In this document: one piece after another, positions 36,902 to 46,523 of the stretch | Position numbering within the stretch: position 1 is the first letter of the stretch | Layout of the letters: every line of letters begins with the position of its first letter | Assembly (NCBI GenBank): GCA_946185745.1 | Contig: CAMHKQ010000002.1 | Span: forward strand, 1-64,000 | From: an uncultured Bacteroidales bacterium | GTDB lineage: Bacteria > Bacteroidota > Bacteroidia > Bacteroidales > UBA932 | Length of the DNA: 64,000 nucleotides | Direction: 5' to 3' | Notes under the pieces: model-generated | What the model was told of the DNA's origin: nothing | Database searches by the model: none | The model's input: the letters and a program-made list of their open reading frames with translations, nothing else | Program-made: the position numbers and the translations under genes

Positions 36902-38182
36902 ATGAAAAAATTTCTCTACGCAGTAATGATCCTTCTGGCATCGGTCTCATGCACCGACGACCTCAAGGAGCAACTTGCAAATCACGAAGCCCGCATTTCG
37001 GCGCTCGAAACAATCTGCAGTCAGATAAATTCCAATATCACCTCGATGCAGACGGTGATCGCAGCCCTTCAGAACCGCAATTATATTACTGACGTACAGT
37101 CAATTATGGACGGGGGAAAGGTGACGGGATACAGCATCGCCTTCTCAAACGGCCAGACCGTCTCCATCTATAACGGAGAAAAGGGTGAAACCGGCGCCAC
37201 TCCCGTAATCAGCGCCAAGCAGGACAGCGACGGTGTGTATTACTGGACCGTCGACGGGCAGTGGCTCCTCGTGAACGGCGCCAAGGTGCCCGTAACCGGC
37301 CCCAAGGGCGAAACCGGCGCGGCCCCGAAGCTCAAGATTGAAAACGACTACTGGTACGCCGACTACGGCGACGGCAAGTGGGTTAAGATAGGTCCCGCCA
37401 CCAGCTCCGGCGCAGCCGGGATCTTCTCGGACATCGACATGTCCAATCCTTACTCGATCACCTTCACCGTAGCCCAGACCGGCGAACAGATCACCATCCC
37501 CAGGAAGGTGAAATTCAAGATAGGCACCGACCTTTCCAACGGCACCATGCAGATAAAGGCCGACTCCCTCATCCTCTTCACCCTGCCCGACGATTTCAAG
37601 TCGTCCGACTTCACCGCCATCCAGGCCTCCATAGTGACCGACGACGGCGTTTCGGTGGACGTCTACACCAAGGCCGGCCTCAACGGCTGGGACGTCAAAG
37701 TGCAGGCCCCCACATTCACCAACGGCAAATACAACGGTGATGCCGGGGTGCTGGTGACTCCCGTAGCGGTTCCCGCCGGCAACGTGGTGGTGCTCGAAGC
37801 CACCATAGTCTGGGCGGACGGCACCAGGTCCGACGCCGCCAGGGCCCTCACCAGGGTCGACACCTATGAGAACGTTCCCGGCATCTACGCCGTGAACCTC
37901 AACAATTATACGGGCGAATTCGGCCAGTACCAGACCAATCTACGCAAGTACGACGACCATGAGACCTTCGCCATGGCAAGCCCCGACGACGGCACCTACA
38001 TGCTCTACACCGGCCTTCCCTCCAACCCGAAGGAAGGCAGCTGGATCAGCTTTCACCTCAAACAGAACTGGACTTCCAAACTCCCTGAAGACCAGAATCT
38101 TACCGCAAAGGTCATGAAGGTTGGAGACGGCTACCTGTGGCTGAAGGACGCCAATAACGTAAAGTATATCCTCAAACACTAG
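36902..38182 (+). CDS. DUF4988/PL29 N-terminal-like lipoprotein with collagen-like GxxGETG segments
   Basis: MKKFLYAVMILLASVSCTDDLKEQLANHEARISALE; GEKGETGATPVI...VTGPKGETGAAPKL. Confidence 0.78.
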   Translation: MKKFLYAVMILLASVSCTDDLKEQLANHEARISALETICSQINSNITSMQTVIAALQNRNYITDVQSIMDGGKVTGYSIAFSNGQTVSIYNGEKGETGATPVISAKQDSDGVYYWTVDGQWLLVNGAKVPVTGPKGETGAAPKLKIENDYWYADYGDGKWVKIGPATSSGAAGIFSDIDMSNPYSITFTVAQTGEQITIPRKVKFKIGTDLSNGTMQIKADSLILFTLPDDFKSSDFTAIQASIVTDDGVSVDVYTKAGLNGWDVKVQAPTFTNGKYNGDAGVLVTPVAVPAGNVVVLEATIVWADGTRSDAARALTRVDTYENVPGIYAVNLNNYTGEFGQYQTNLRKYDDHETFAMASPDDGTYMLYTGLPSNPKEGSWISFHLKQNWTSKLPEDQNLTAKVMKVGDGYLWLKDANNVKYILKH

Positions 38183-38188
38183 GCGGCC

Positions 38189-39898
38189 GTGAAAAGATTG
38201 ATAACAGCACTGGCACTGCTGCTCGCCGGCGTTATTGCCGCACGGGCCGTGCCTGCATATCCCCGGCCCGTCACAGTGACCCAGCCCGACGGCAGCACCG
38301 CAGTCATACAGCTGCACGGCGACGAAAACTTCCACTGGATCACCAACGAGTTCGGTGAATACATGGAAATGGACGAGCAGGGTTTCCTGCGCAGGGTTTC
38401 CGAGGCTTCGGTTAACGCCCGTGCCGCAGCGGCCCCGTACCGGTTCGCGAAACGCAGCCTCTCCGGTGCGCAGCACTCATCTTCCATCTCCCTCGGGGAG
38501 AGGCGGTTCCTGGTGGTGCTCATCGAATTCTCCGACCTGTCGTTCAAGAAATCCCGTCAGGACTTCGACAATCTCACGAACCAGGTAGGCTACAACGGCA
38601 CAGGCAGTGTGTACGACTACTACACCGCCCAGTCAAATGGGTTGCTCCAGCCCGTATGGGACGTTTTCGGGCCGGTGAAAGCGTCGGGCAAACTGGCCGA
38701 CTACGGCGGCAACGTGTCCGGTGGCGACAAGAATCCAGACGGCCTGCTGGCGGAAGCCCTCAGGGCCCTCGACAGCCAGGTAAACTACAAGCAGTACGAC
38801 AACGACGGTGACGGCTACGTGGACAACGTGTTCTTTTTCTATGCCGGCTACTCCGAAGCCGAAGGCGCCAGCAGCGAGGCCATCTGGCCCCATGAATGGT
38901 CTCTCCAGGTCAACTATTCGAGCATGGTGCTGGACGGGGTGAGGTTCGATTCTTACGCCTGTGCATCCGAACTCACGGGTACCAAGGGCAGCAATATAAC
39001 CGGAATCGGCTCCTGCTGCCACGAATTCGGCCACGCGCTCGGCCTGCCCGACTTCTACGACACCAACTACGGAACGAACGGTCAAGCGGAGTATACCCCC
39101 GATACCTTCTCCGTCATGGACTCCGGATGCTACAACAATAACTCCCAGACACCGCCTAACATGAGCGCCATGGAAAAGTATATGCTGGAATGGATGGATG
39201 AACCGCAGACGCTCAGCGTGCCCGGTCAGTACAGCATGGGCTCCATTACATCCAACAAGGCCTTCATGCTGCCTGCGGACGTAAAGGGAGAGTACTTTAT
39301 TTTCGAATCCCGCGACGGCACGGGCTGGGACGCCTACATCAACTACTACGCCCCCAACACGCCTGTTCAGGGCATGGTAGTCTATCAGGTGGACAGATCC
39401 AGCAACAAGGTGACCGGGAGCATAAGGGCGTCGTCCCTCTGGAACTATAACAAGCTCAACGCCTACGCCGTCCATCCCTGTTACAGGATTATCCCCGCAA
39501 GGGATTCCTACAGGCATGACAGATGGGTGTATCCTTCGGGTTCCGTCAAGGATTACACGCCGGAGCCCTGGAGCGAAAAAGATCTCGGATTATGGCTGAG
39601 GGACATCTCCTACTCCAACGGCATATCCTCCTTCACCCTGGTCGGTCCCGAGAGTTCAGGCATAGGAATCAAGATCATCAGCAGCCCGAAGAAGTACTAT
39701 TCCGTGGGAGACGTATTCACCCTCACTCTCTCTTCCGACGGCGATACGCCCTCTTCGGTGAAATGGTACTTCGACGGCAGCCGCACCAGCGATTCCTCGG
39801 TAAGCCTGACCTCGAAGGGAGCGCACACGGTGAAGGCCATCGTAAGCTATGCCGATTCCAGCACCGAAGAGATTGAAAGGGTCATCATAGTGCAATGA
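38189..39898 (+). CDS. M6-family (immune inhibitor A-like) metalloprotease
   Basis: Signal peptide (GTG start); [37 protein letters not shown] (HExxHxxGxxD). Confidence 0.92.
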   Translation: MKRLITALALLLAGVIAARAVPAYPRPVTVTQPDGSTAVIQLHGDENFHWITNEFGEYMEMDEQGFLRRVSEASVNARAAAAPYRFAKRSLSGAQHSSSISLGERRFLVVLIEFSDLSFKKSRQDFDNLTNQVGYNGTGSVYDYYTAQSNGLLQPVWDVFGPVKASGKLADYGGNVSGGDKNPDGLLAEALRALDSQVNYKQYDNDGDGYVDNVFFFYAGYSEAEGASSEAIWPHEWSLQVNYSSMVLDGVRFDSYACASELTGTKGSNITGIGSCCHEFGHALGLPDFYDTNYGTNGQAEYTPDTFSVMDSGCYNNNSQTPPNMSAMEKYMLEWMDEPQTLSVPGQYSMGSITSNKAFMLPADVKGEYFIFESRDGTGWDAYINYYAPNTPVQGMVVYQVDRSSNKVTGSIRASSLWNYNKLNAYAVHPCYRIIPARDSYRHDRWVYPSGSVKDYTPEPWSEKDLGLWLRDISYSNGISSFTLVGPESSGIGIKIISSPKKYYSVGDVFTLTLSSDGDTPSSVKWYFDGSRTSDSSVSLTSKGAHTVKAIVSYADSSTEEIERVIIVQ

Positions 39899-40689
39899 GA
39901 CAGTATCTTGACATGCTGCGGGAGATACGCAGCCGCGGGGTCATAAAGAAAGACCGCACGGGCGTGGGGACCCAGAGCATCTTCGGCCACCAGTGCCGCT
40001 ACGACCTGCAGGAAGGCTTCCCCCTCCTCACCACCAAGAAGGTGTTCCTGAAGGGGGTTATCCACGAACTGCTGTGGTTCATTGCCGGCGATACCAACAT
40101 AAAGTACCTGCTCGACAACAACGTGCACATCTGGGACGAATGGGCCGATGAAAACGGCGACCTCGGCCCGGTGTACGGGCATCAGTGGCGCAGCTGGCCG
40201 GCTCCCGACGGGCGCAGCGTCGACCAGCTGGCGAACGTGATAGAGCAGATAAAGCGCACTCCCGACTCACGCAGGCTGATGGTCTCCGCCTGGAATCCGG
40301 GCGAGGTGGACAGCATGGCGCTGCCCCCCTGCCACTGCCTGTTCCAGTTCTACGTGGCCGAAGGGAAGCTCTCGTGCCAGCTCTACCAGCGAAGCGCCGA
40401 CACCTTCCTGGGCGTGCCGTTCAATATCGCATCGTATTCGCTGCTCACCATGATGATAGCGCAGGAATGCGGGCTGCAGCCGGGCGAGTTCATCCACACC
40501 ACCGGCGACACCCACATCTACCTCAACCACATGGAGCAGGTGGACGAGCAGCTTTCGCGCGAGCCACGCAAGCTCCCCGTCATGCACCTGAATCCCGAGG
40601 TGAAGAGCGTCTTCGATTTCAGGTTCGAGGATTTCACCCTGGAAGGCTATGACCCCTGGCCGGCCATAAAAGCCCCCGTAGCAGTATAA
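39895..40689 (+). CDS. thyA: Thymidylate synthase
   Basis: 264 aa; [49 protein letters not shown]. Confidence 0.99.
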   Translation: MRQYLDMLREIRSRGVIKKDRTGVGTQSIFGHQCRYDLQEGFPLLTTKKVFLKGVIHELLWFIAGDTNIKYLLDNNVHIWDEWADENGDLGPVYGHQWRSWPAPDGRSVDQLANVIEQIKRTPDSRRLMVSAWNPGEVDSMALPPCHCLFQFYVAEGKLSCQLYQRSADTFLGVPFNIASYSLLTMMIAQECGLQPGEFIHTTGDTHIYLNHMEQVDEQLSREPRKLPVMHLNPEVKSVFDFRFEDFTLEGYDPWPAIKAPVAV

Positions 40690-40706
40690 TTTAAAACATC
40701 AATACC

Positions 40707-41753
40707 ATGAAAATCACGAAGGAACGCTGGGGCGAGGCCCAGGGAAAAGAGATATTCAAATATACGATCGAGAATGCATCCGGCGCCAGCGTGCAGCTCG
40801 GAAGCGTCGGGGCCGCAGTGGTGGCCGTGAACGTGCCCGACCGCGACGGCAAACTCGCCGACGTGGTGATAGGCTATCCGAAGGCTGAAAGCTATTTCGC
40901 CGACGGCCCGTGCGCGGGCAAGTGCCCCGGCCGCTATGCCAACCGCATCGCCCTGGGTAAATTCAGCCTGGGCGGAAAGGAATACACCCTGCCCGTAAAC
41001 AACGGCCCCAACCATCTGCACGGCGGCCCGGAAGGTTTCCAGAACCGCGTGTGGGACAGCCGCATAGAAGGAGACGGCGTGGAGTTCATGTACTTCAGCG
41101 AAGACGGCGAAATGGGCTATCCCGGCAACCTCAAGGTCGTGGCCCGCTACGAATGGAGCGAAGACAACGAGCTTCGCCTCACCTTTACCGCGCAGACCGA
41201 TGCCGAGACGGTGGTGAACCTCACCAACCATTCATATTTCAACCTCGACGGGGAAGGCTCCGGAACGGTCCTGAACCATGTCCTCCGGCTCAACGCCTCG
41301 GAATGGCTGCCCACTTCCGACAGCCTCATCCCCCTGGGCGATTCCGAACCGGTGGCGGGCACTCCCATGGATTTCCTCAACCCCAAGCCCATAGGCCGCG
41401 ACATAAAGGCCGATTTCCAGGCCCTGAAATACGGCAAGGGCTACGACAACTGCTGGGTGATAGACGGCCACATGAAGGGCCAGCTCAGCGAGGCCGCCGA
41501 GCTCCGGTCGCCCGTTTCCGGCAGGGTGCTCAAGGTGTTCACCACCCAGCCCGGCGTGCAGATCTACACCGGCAACTGGCTGAACGGCTGCCCGGAGGGC
41601 AAGAACGGCCACGTTTACCACGACTACGACGCCGTGGCCATCGAGTGCCAGCATTATCCCGACTGCCCCAACCATCCGGACTATCCGTCCACGGTGCTGC
41701 GGCCCGGCGAGACTTTCGAGCAGGCCATCATCTGGGCTTTCAGCACTGAATAA
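40707..41753 (+). CDS. galM: Aldose 1-epimerase
   Basis: NRIALGKFSLGGKEYTLPVNNGPNHLHGGPEGFQNRVW; NLTNHSYFNL; PGVQIYTGNWLNG. Confidence 0.96.
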   Translation: MKITKERWGEAQGKEIFKYTIENASGASVQLGSVGAAVVAVNVPDRDGKLADVVIGYPKAESYFADGPCAGKCPGRYANRIALGKFSLGGKEYTLPVNNGPNHLHGGPEGFQNRVWDSRIEGDGVEFMYFSEDGEMGYPGNLKVVARYEWSEDNELRLTFTAQTDAETVVNLTNHSYFNLDGEGSGTVLNHVLRLNASEWLPTSDSLIPLGDSEPVAGTPMDFLNPKPIGRDIKADFQALKYGKGYDNCWVIDGHMKGQLSEAAELRSPVSGRVLKVFTTQPGVQIYTGNWLNGCPEGKNGHVYHDYDAVAIECQHYPDCPNHPDYPSTVLRPGETFEQAIIWAFSTE

Positions 41754-41756
41754 GCC

Positions 41757-42317
41757 ATGGCTGAGATTTATTTCGCCGGGGGATGCTTCTGGGGGACGGA
41801 GCATTTCTTCAAGCAGATTCACGGTGTGACACTCACCGAAGTCGGTTACGCCAACGGAAATGCCGGCTGGCGCGAGGCCGTCAAGGACTCAGGCGCTCCG
41901 GCCAGGATGGACGGCGACGGCGGCCCGAGCTACAGGCAGGTGTGTACCGACACCACGGGCTTTGCCGAGACCGTCCGGGTGATTTACGACCCGGGGGTGG
42001 TTTCCCTGAAGTTCCTGCTGGAGATGTACTTTGCGGCCATCGACCCCACCACCCTCAACAGGCAGGGGCACGATGAGGGAAGTCAGTATCGCACAGGCAT
42101 TTACTACGTCTCCGAAAAGGATTTGCCGGTTATCGAAAATGCCATGGCGGAAGAGCAGCTAAAGTACGAAGTGCCGCTGGTCACCGAAGTCCTTCCCCTC
42201 GAATGTTTCTACAACGCCGAGGAATATCACCAGGACTATCTTGACAAGCATCCGGACGGCTACTGCCATCTGCCGTCTTCCCTTTTCGAGTTCGCCCGGA
42301 AGGCCAGGGAGAAATGA
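41757..42317 (+). CDS. msrA: Peptide-methionine (S)-S-oxide reductase MsrA
   Basis: IYFAGGCFWGTEHFFKQIHGVTLTEVGYANG; YHQDYLDKHPDGYCH. Confidence 0.95.
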   Translation: MAEIYFAGGCFWGTEHFFKQIHGVTLTEVGYANGNAGWREAVKDSGAPARMDGDGGPSYRQVCTDTTGFAETVRVIYDPGVVSLKFLLEMYFAAIDPTTLNRQGHDEGSQYRTGIYYVSEKDLPVIENAMAEEQLKYEVPLVTEVLPLECFYNAEEYHQDYLDKHPDGYCHLPSSLFEFARKAREK

Positions 42318-42922
42318 AACCGGCGCAGCTGCTGCCATACATGCACGAAGGGCTCGTGGAGGCCGGCTGCGACGAGGCCGGACGGGGGCCGCTTGCCGGA
42401 GCGGTGTTCGCCGCCGCGGTTATCCTGCCGCCGGATTTCAGCGACCCGCGCCTGAACGACAGCAAGCAGATGAGCGAAACGGACCGCGACGCTATGCGCC
42501 AAGTAATTGAAAAAGAAGCGGTTGCCTGGCGGGTGGTGGAGGTCTCCCCGGAAGAAATAGACCGCCTCAACATCCTGTGGGCATCGGTTACTGGCATGCA
42601 GCGGGCCGTTCTGGCCCTCCCGGTCAGGCCCGATTTCCTGCTCATCGACGGCAATAAATGGAAGCCACTGAAGGGCTACAAGGCGCAGACCGTCGTGCAC
42701 GGCGACGCCACATACGCGAGCATCGCGGCGGCCTCGGTCCTTGCCAAGACCCACCGCGACGAATATATGCGGAGGCTCTCTCTAGAATACCCCCAGTACG
42801 GCTGGGACCATAATTTCGGCTATCCCACCAGGGAGCATATAGATGCCATAAAGCGCTACGGCTTCACTCCTTTCCACCGAAAGTCATTCCATCCTAAGGA
42901 GCTGGAACCCAGCCTGTTCTGA
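42314..42922 (+). CDS. rnhB: Ribonuclease HII
   Basis: EAGCDEAGRGPLAGAVFAAAVILP; LNDSKQMSE; AAASVLAKTHRDEYM. Confidence 0.97.
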   Translation: MKPAQLLPYMHEGLVEAGCDEAGRGPLAGAVFAAAVILPPDFSDPRLNDSKQMSETDRDAMRQVIEKEAVAWRVVEVSPEEIDRLNILWASVTGMQRAVLALPVRPDFLLIDGNKWKPLKGYKAQTVVHGDATYASIAAASVLAKTHRDEYMRRLSLEYPQYGWDHNFGYPTREHIDAIKRYGFTPFHRKSFHPKELEPSLF

Positions 42923-42928
42923 ATAAAC

Positions 42929-42960
42929 GCAAAAAGCCGGCAGTTGATGCCGGCTATTTT
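42929..42960. terminator. Hairpin terminator between convergent genes
   Basis: AAAAAGCCGGCA-GTTGA-TGCCGGCTATTTTG. Confidence 0.75.
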
Positions 42961-42978
42961 GCATAGGGTAAGTTTCCG

Positions 42979-43347
42979 TTACTTGAGGACGGCGTTCTTC
43001 CAGGCTGCGTATGCGGCCACTTCGGCGGTTTCCTTGTCGCCGTCGGCCTTGATGACCTTCTGGATGAACGTAGCGATGGAGGCCAGGATGGCGGCCTTCT
43101 CCACCTTCGAGAAGTCCTTTACGAGCTCGTTGGTGTCGTCGATGATCTGCTCGAGGGTGAAGGATTCGTTCAGATAGCCTTCGAGTTTCTCCTTGAGGTC
43201 GCCCACTTCACCGAATTCGGCAAGCTTGCCGAGATATTTTTCTATGAACTTCTTCTCGCCGCCTTCGTACTGTCCGTCGACCTTTGCGAAGAAGAGACCG
43301 GCTTTCGCCATGAGATCGATAATGTCTGCTATTTTCTTGGTATCCAT
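42979..43347 (-). CDS. TerB-like / DUF533-like alpha-helical protein
   Basis: MDTKKIADIIDLMAKAGLFFAKVDGQYEGGEKKFIEKYLGKL, helical TerB-like pattern. Confidence 0.6.
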   Translation of the reverse strand: MDTKKIADIIDLMAKAGLFFAKVDGQYEGGEKKFIEKYLGKLAEFGEVGDLKEKLEGYLNESFTLEQIIDDTNELVKDFSKVEKAAILASIATFIQKVIKADGDKETAEVAAYAAWKNAVLK

Positions 43348-43359
43348 AACTATTCCCTT

Positions 43360-43770
43360 TTATTTTGAAGCGTTTGCCATGCCGATTACAGAGAGCACGC
43401 CCTGGGCGAGTTCGCCGATGTCCATGCCGCTTGCGACCTGGGCGTAGTTGGAGCCGAGCACCGAGCCGAGGATGTCCTTGATGGTGCCGGTGTTGACGCC
43501 GCTGGAAGAGCCGCCGATCTGCCTCAGGATGGCAGAGACGATGTCGGACTCGGAACCTGCGGATGCAGTGGTAGCGGAGGTGCTGGCCTTTTTGGTTATG
43601 GCACCCTTGATTTTTTTGGAGATGTAGCCGGCCGCCGCAGCTGCTGCTGCAGTCGTAGCTGCTTTCTTGAGTGCGCTTCCGGAAGAGCTGCTCTTCGTGG
43701 AAGTGGTCTTGCTTCTGCCTGACATACTGTTTTCAATGGCAGAAGTGAGAATGCTGTCCAATAATCCCAT
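43360..43770 (-). CDS. Hypothetical low-complexity protein (DUF937-like)
   Basis: MGLLDSILTSAIENSMSGRSKTTSTKSSSSGSALKKAATTAAAAAAAGYISKKIKG; co-directional with TerB-like gene. Confidence 0.6.
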   Translation of the reverse strand: MGLLDSILTSAIENSMSGRSKTTSTKSSSSGSALKKAATTAAAAAAAGYISKKIKGAITKKASTSATTASAGSESDIVSAILRQIGGSSSGVNTGTIKDILGSVLGSNYAQVASGMDIGELAQGVLSVIGMANASK

Positions 43771-43791
43771 AGTAGTATTTAGTTTGAGTGG

Positions 43792-44757
43792 TTAATAGTC
43801 CAGTGATTGTAAATATACTAATATTTTCTCGATAGGCGCATCCTTGAAAATGATGCGCTTTTCGGAATCGAGCAGATACAGGGACGGGATGGCCCTTACG
43901 CTGTAAGTCTGTTCATCGCGTATCTCGTGACCGTAATCGTAGCCGGTGTACCATTCCTCCGGGTAATTGCCGACATACTGCCTCCATGCGTCCAGATCGT
44001 CGTCGATGTAGATGTTGGCCACGGCTATGGTGCCCTTCGGGAACATCGGGGCGATTTCGTTCTCTATGGTTTCCATCATTTCCCTGCAGGCGGAGCAGCC
44101 CGGATTGCTGAAGAACAGCAAGGTGTAGGGAGCCTTGATGCCGTGAAGGGTGAACTGCTTTCCGGAGGCGGTGCGGGCCTTGATGTCCGGAGCCACCGCC
44201 CCGCGCGGGTTTATCCCGCAGGTGAGCGCCTGATAGCGGTAGACCGCACGCATGTTGTCGGGAGTGTACGGACTTTCGGCAAGCCCCCGGACATAGGGCA
44301 GATACAGGTCTTCGTCGCGCATGGGGGAGTTGGGGTCGTAAAGGTACGAGCCCACGAGCTCCGAGAAGGCGTCGAAGAAGCGGGAGGTGCTGTCGCGCTT
44401 CTGCACGGCGGACACTCCCCTGAAAAGGCCTTCCATGTGCCTGGCTGCCTCGGAAAGCGGCTCCATGCCCAGGACGGCTATGTAGTTGGAAAGGCTCTGC
44501 TCCAGCTCCTTCCGGGGCACGCCCAGTACACAGGCGCTGTCGGTGGCGCCTTCCCCTGCGAAGTAGGCATCCCAGTAATGCTCGGCGGCGTAGGCCAGCC
44601 GGTCGGCTTCGTCGGTATAGGCCTCGGGAACCGACACCAGCGGGAAACTGCGCGCCGGCACCGTCTTCACAGTCTTGTTCCCGCGCCCGGTGCAGCCCGC
44701 CAGCAGGAGGAGGGCCAGCAACAGTACTCTACTTGAGATCCTTGACACTGTACACAC
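43792..44757 (-). CDS. Thioredoxin-like (DUF5106-type) lipoprotein
   Basis: LLLALLLLAGCTGRG lipobox; YTLLFFSNPGCSACREMMETIENEI. Confidence 0.8.
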   Translation of the reverse strand: MCTVSRISSRVLLLALLLLAGCTGRGNKTVKTVPARSFPLVSVPEAYTDEADRLAYAAEHYWDAYFAGEGATDSACVLGVPRKELEQSLSNYIAVLGMEPLSEAARHMEGLFRGVSAVQKRDSTSRFFDAFSELVGSYLYDPNSPMRDEDLYLPYVRGLAESPYTPDNMRAVYRYQALTCGINPRGAVAPDIKARTASGKQFTLHGIKAPYTLLFFSNPGCSACREMMETIENEIAPMFPKGTIAVANIYIDDDLDAWRQYVGNYPEEWYTGYDYGHEIRDEQTYSVRAIPSLYLLDSEKRIIFKDAPIEKILVYLQSLDY

Positions 44758-46471
44758 TTTGGGAAATGTTGATAAGGAAGTCTCCCATCTTCTCGAAGCT
44801 GTTCACCAGATCCATGTAGAAAGCGCCGGTCTCGTAAGGATAATTGCTCTTTTCTATGTTGCTCAGGTGCTCTTCGCGGAGGATGTCGCGATAGGAGTTA
44901 ATATTTTCCTCGGCCTGTTCGGCATTGGAGATGTCGGTAATCTCGACGGACGGAGTTTCAAGGTTGACGTGCATGGCGGCGAAGGCCTCGTCGAGCAGGT
45001 CGCACATCTTGAGCAGTTTCTGCTTCATGTCAGGCAGGAACTGCTTCTCGTGGGCCCAGGCGCGGGCTATTATCTTGCCCATGGTTTCGCCGCTGTCGCC
45101 AATGGACTCCAGCTCGCCTATGATACGGTAGTATTCCTTCACGCGCAGGGTGGCCTCGTGGGACATCTCGCGTTTCGTGGCCTCGTTGAGGTAGGCGGCT
45201 ATTTCCTTTTCGAAGCGGTCGGTGATCTCTTCGTAGCGGATGAGTTCGTCGTCGAAAGGCTGGAATGCCTGCTGGCTTTCCGCCTTGATGCCCTCGCGGA
45301 GGAACCCCACTATGCGAGACGTGATGTCGCCGTAGCGCACCAGCTCCAGCTTGACGGAGTTGAGGGCAAGGTCGCCGGTGGTGATGAGGCCGCTGTTGAT
45401 GTATTTGAGGCGGAACTTTTCGTCTTCTTCCTTGTGGGCCGGAACCATCCAGGTGACTATCTTTTCTATAATCGGGATGAACCAGACGAGGATGCAGGTG
45501 TTGATGAGGTTGAACAGGGTGTGGAGCGTGGCCACACTGTAAGGCAGCGACGCCACAAGGGCCTCCCTGGTTGCCGCGTCGGCCGCTGCGAAATCGGTGG
45601 TGGCGGGGTTCGGGAAGCCGAACAGCTCCACTATGCCTCCCAGCAGGTTGAGGAAGGGATGGAAGAGGCAGATGACCCACAGCACGCCGAACAGGTTGAA
45701 CAGCAGATGCGCCCTCGCCGTGCGCTTTGCGCTGACGTTGGCCACCGAAGCCGCTATGTTGGAGGTGATGGTGGTGCCGATGTTCTCGCCCAGGACCATG
45801 GCGGCCGCCATGGTGAAGGGGATGTAGCCGTTGGCCACGAGCACCATGGTGATGGCCATGGTGGCCGCGGAGCTCTGCAGCATGAGAGTCATGCAGGCGC
45901 CGGCCACCATGAAGAGCAGCATGCTGCCGAAGCCCCAGCCAGTGAGGCCTCCGAGGAACTGGCGTACCGGCTCGTTGTCGAGCAGGACGGTGGACGTCTC
46001 ACGCAGGGTGGCGAGGCCCAGGAACAGCAGGGCGAAACCCATTATGAACTCGCCCATGTTGTTGTTCTTCTTGTTCTTGGAAGATACCAGCAGGTAAGCG
46101 AGCGCCATGAGGGGCACTGCGATGGTGCCGAAGCTGAACGAGCCGGCGCCGAAGCTGAGGGCGAAGATCCAGGCAGTGACGGTGGTGCCGATGTTGGCGC
46201 CCATGATGACGGCGATTGCGGTGGCCAGGCTGAGCAGACCGGCGTTCACGAAGCTCACCAGCATGAGCGTGGTGGCCGTGGACGACTGCACAAGTGCGGT
46301 TACCGTGATACCGGTGAGGATGCACTTGAAGGTGGTGGAGGTCATCTTGGCCATGAAGGAACGCAGGCGGTTCCCGGCCATTTTCTGCAGACCCCCGCTC
46401 ATAAGAGACATTCCGTAGAGGAACATGCCCAGCGAGCCGAGCAGAGTCAGAATTTGAAGAACGAGACTCAT
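44729..46471 (-). CDS. Na/Pi cotransporter family protein with C-terminal PhoU-like region
   Basis: LLGSLGMFLYGMSLMSGGLQKMAGNRLRSF; TALVQSSTATTLMLVSFVNAGLL; VMGANIGTTVTAWI. Confidence 0.93.
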   Translation of the reverse strand: MSLVLQILTLLGSLGMFLYGMSLMSGGLQKMAGNRLRSFMAKMTSTTFKCILTGITVTALVQSSTATTLMLVSFVNAGLLSLATAIAVIMGANIGTTVTAWIFALSFGAGSFSFGTIAVPLMALAYLLVSSKNKKNNNMGEFIMGFALLFLGLATLRETSTVLLDNEPVRQFLGGLTGWGFGSMLLFMVAGACMTLMLQSSAATMAITMVLVANGYIPFTMAAAMVLGENIGTTITSNIAASVANVSAKRTARAHLLFNLFGVLWVICLFHPFLNLLGGIVELFGFPNPATTDFAAADAATREALVASLPYSVATLHTLFNLINTCILVWFIPIIEKIVTWMVPAHKEEDEKFRLKYINSGLITTGDLALNSVKLELVRYGDITSRIVGFLREGIKAESQQAFQPFDDELIRYEEITDRFEKEIAAYLNEATKREMSHEATLRVKEYYRIIGELESIGDSGETMGKIIARAWAHEKQFLPDMKQKLLKMCDLLDEAFAAMHVNLETPSVEITDISNAEQAEENINSYRDILREEHLSNIEKSNYPYETGAFYMDLVNSFEKMGDFLINISQSVYSVKDLK

Positions 46472-46523
46472 GTATATTCTGTTATTCGCGAAAATTCTGC
46501 TAAATTTACGAAAAAATACTGAC

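Noticed and set aside
44675-46522. 615-aa plus-strand ORF opposite the Na/Pi cotransporter
   Set aside because: Shadow ORF; the sense frame is unmistakably a Na/Pi cotransporter.
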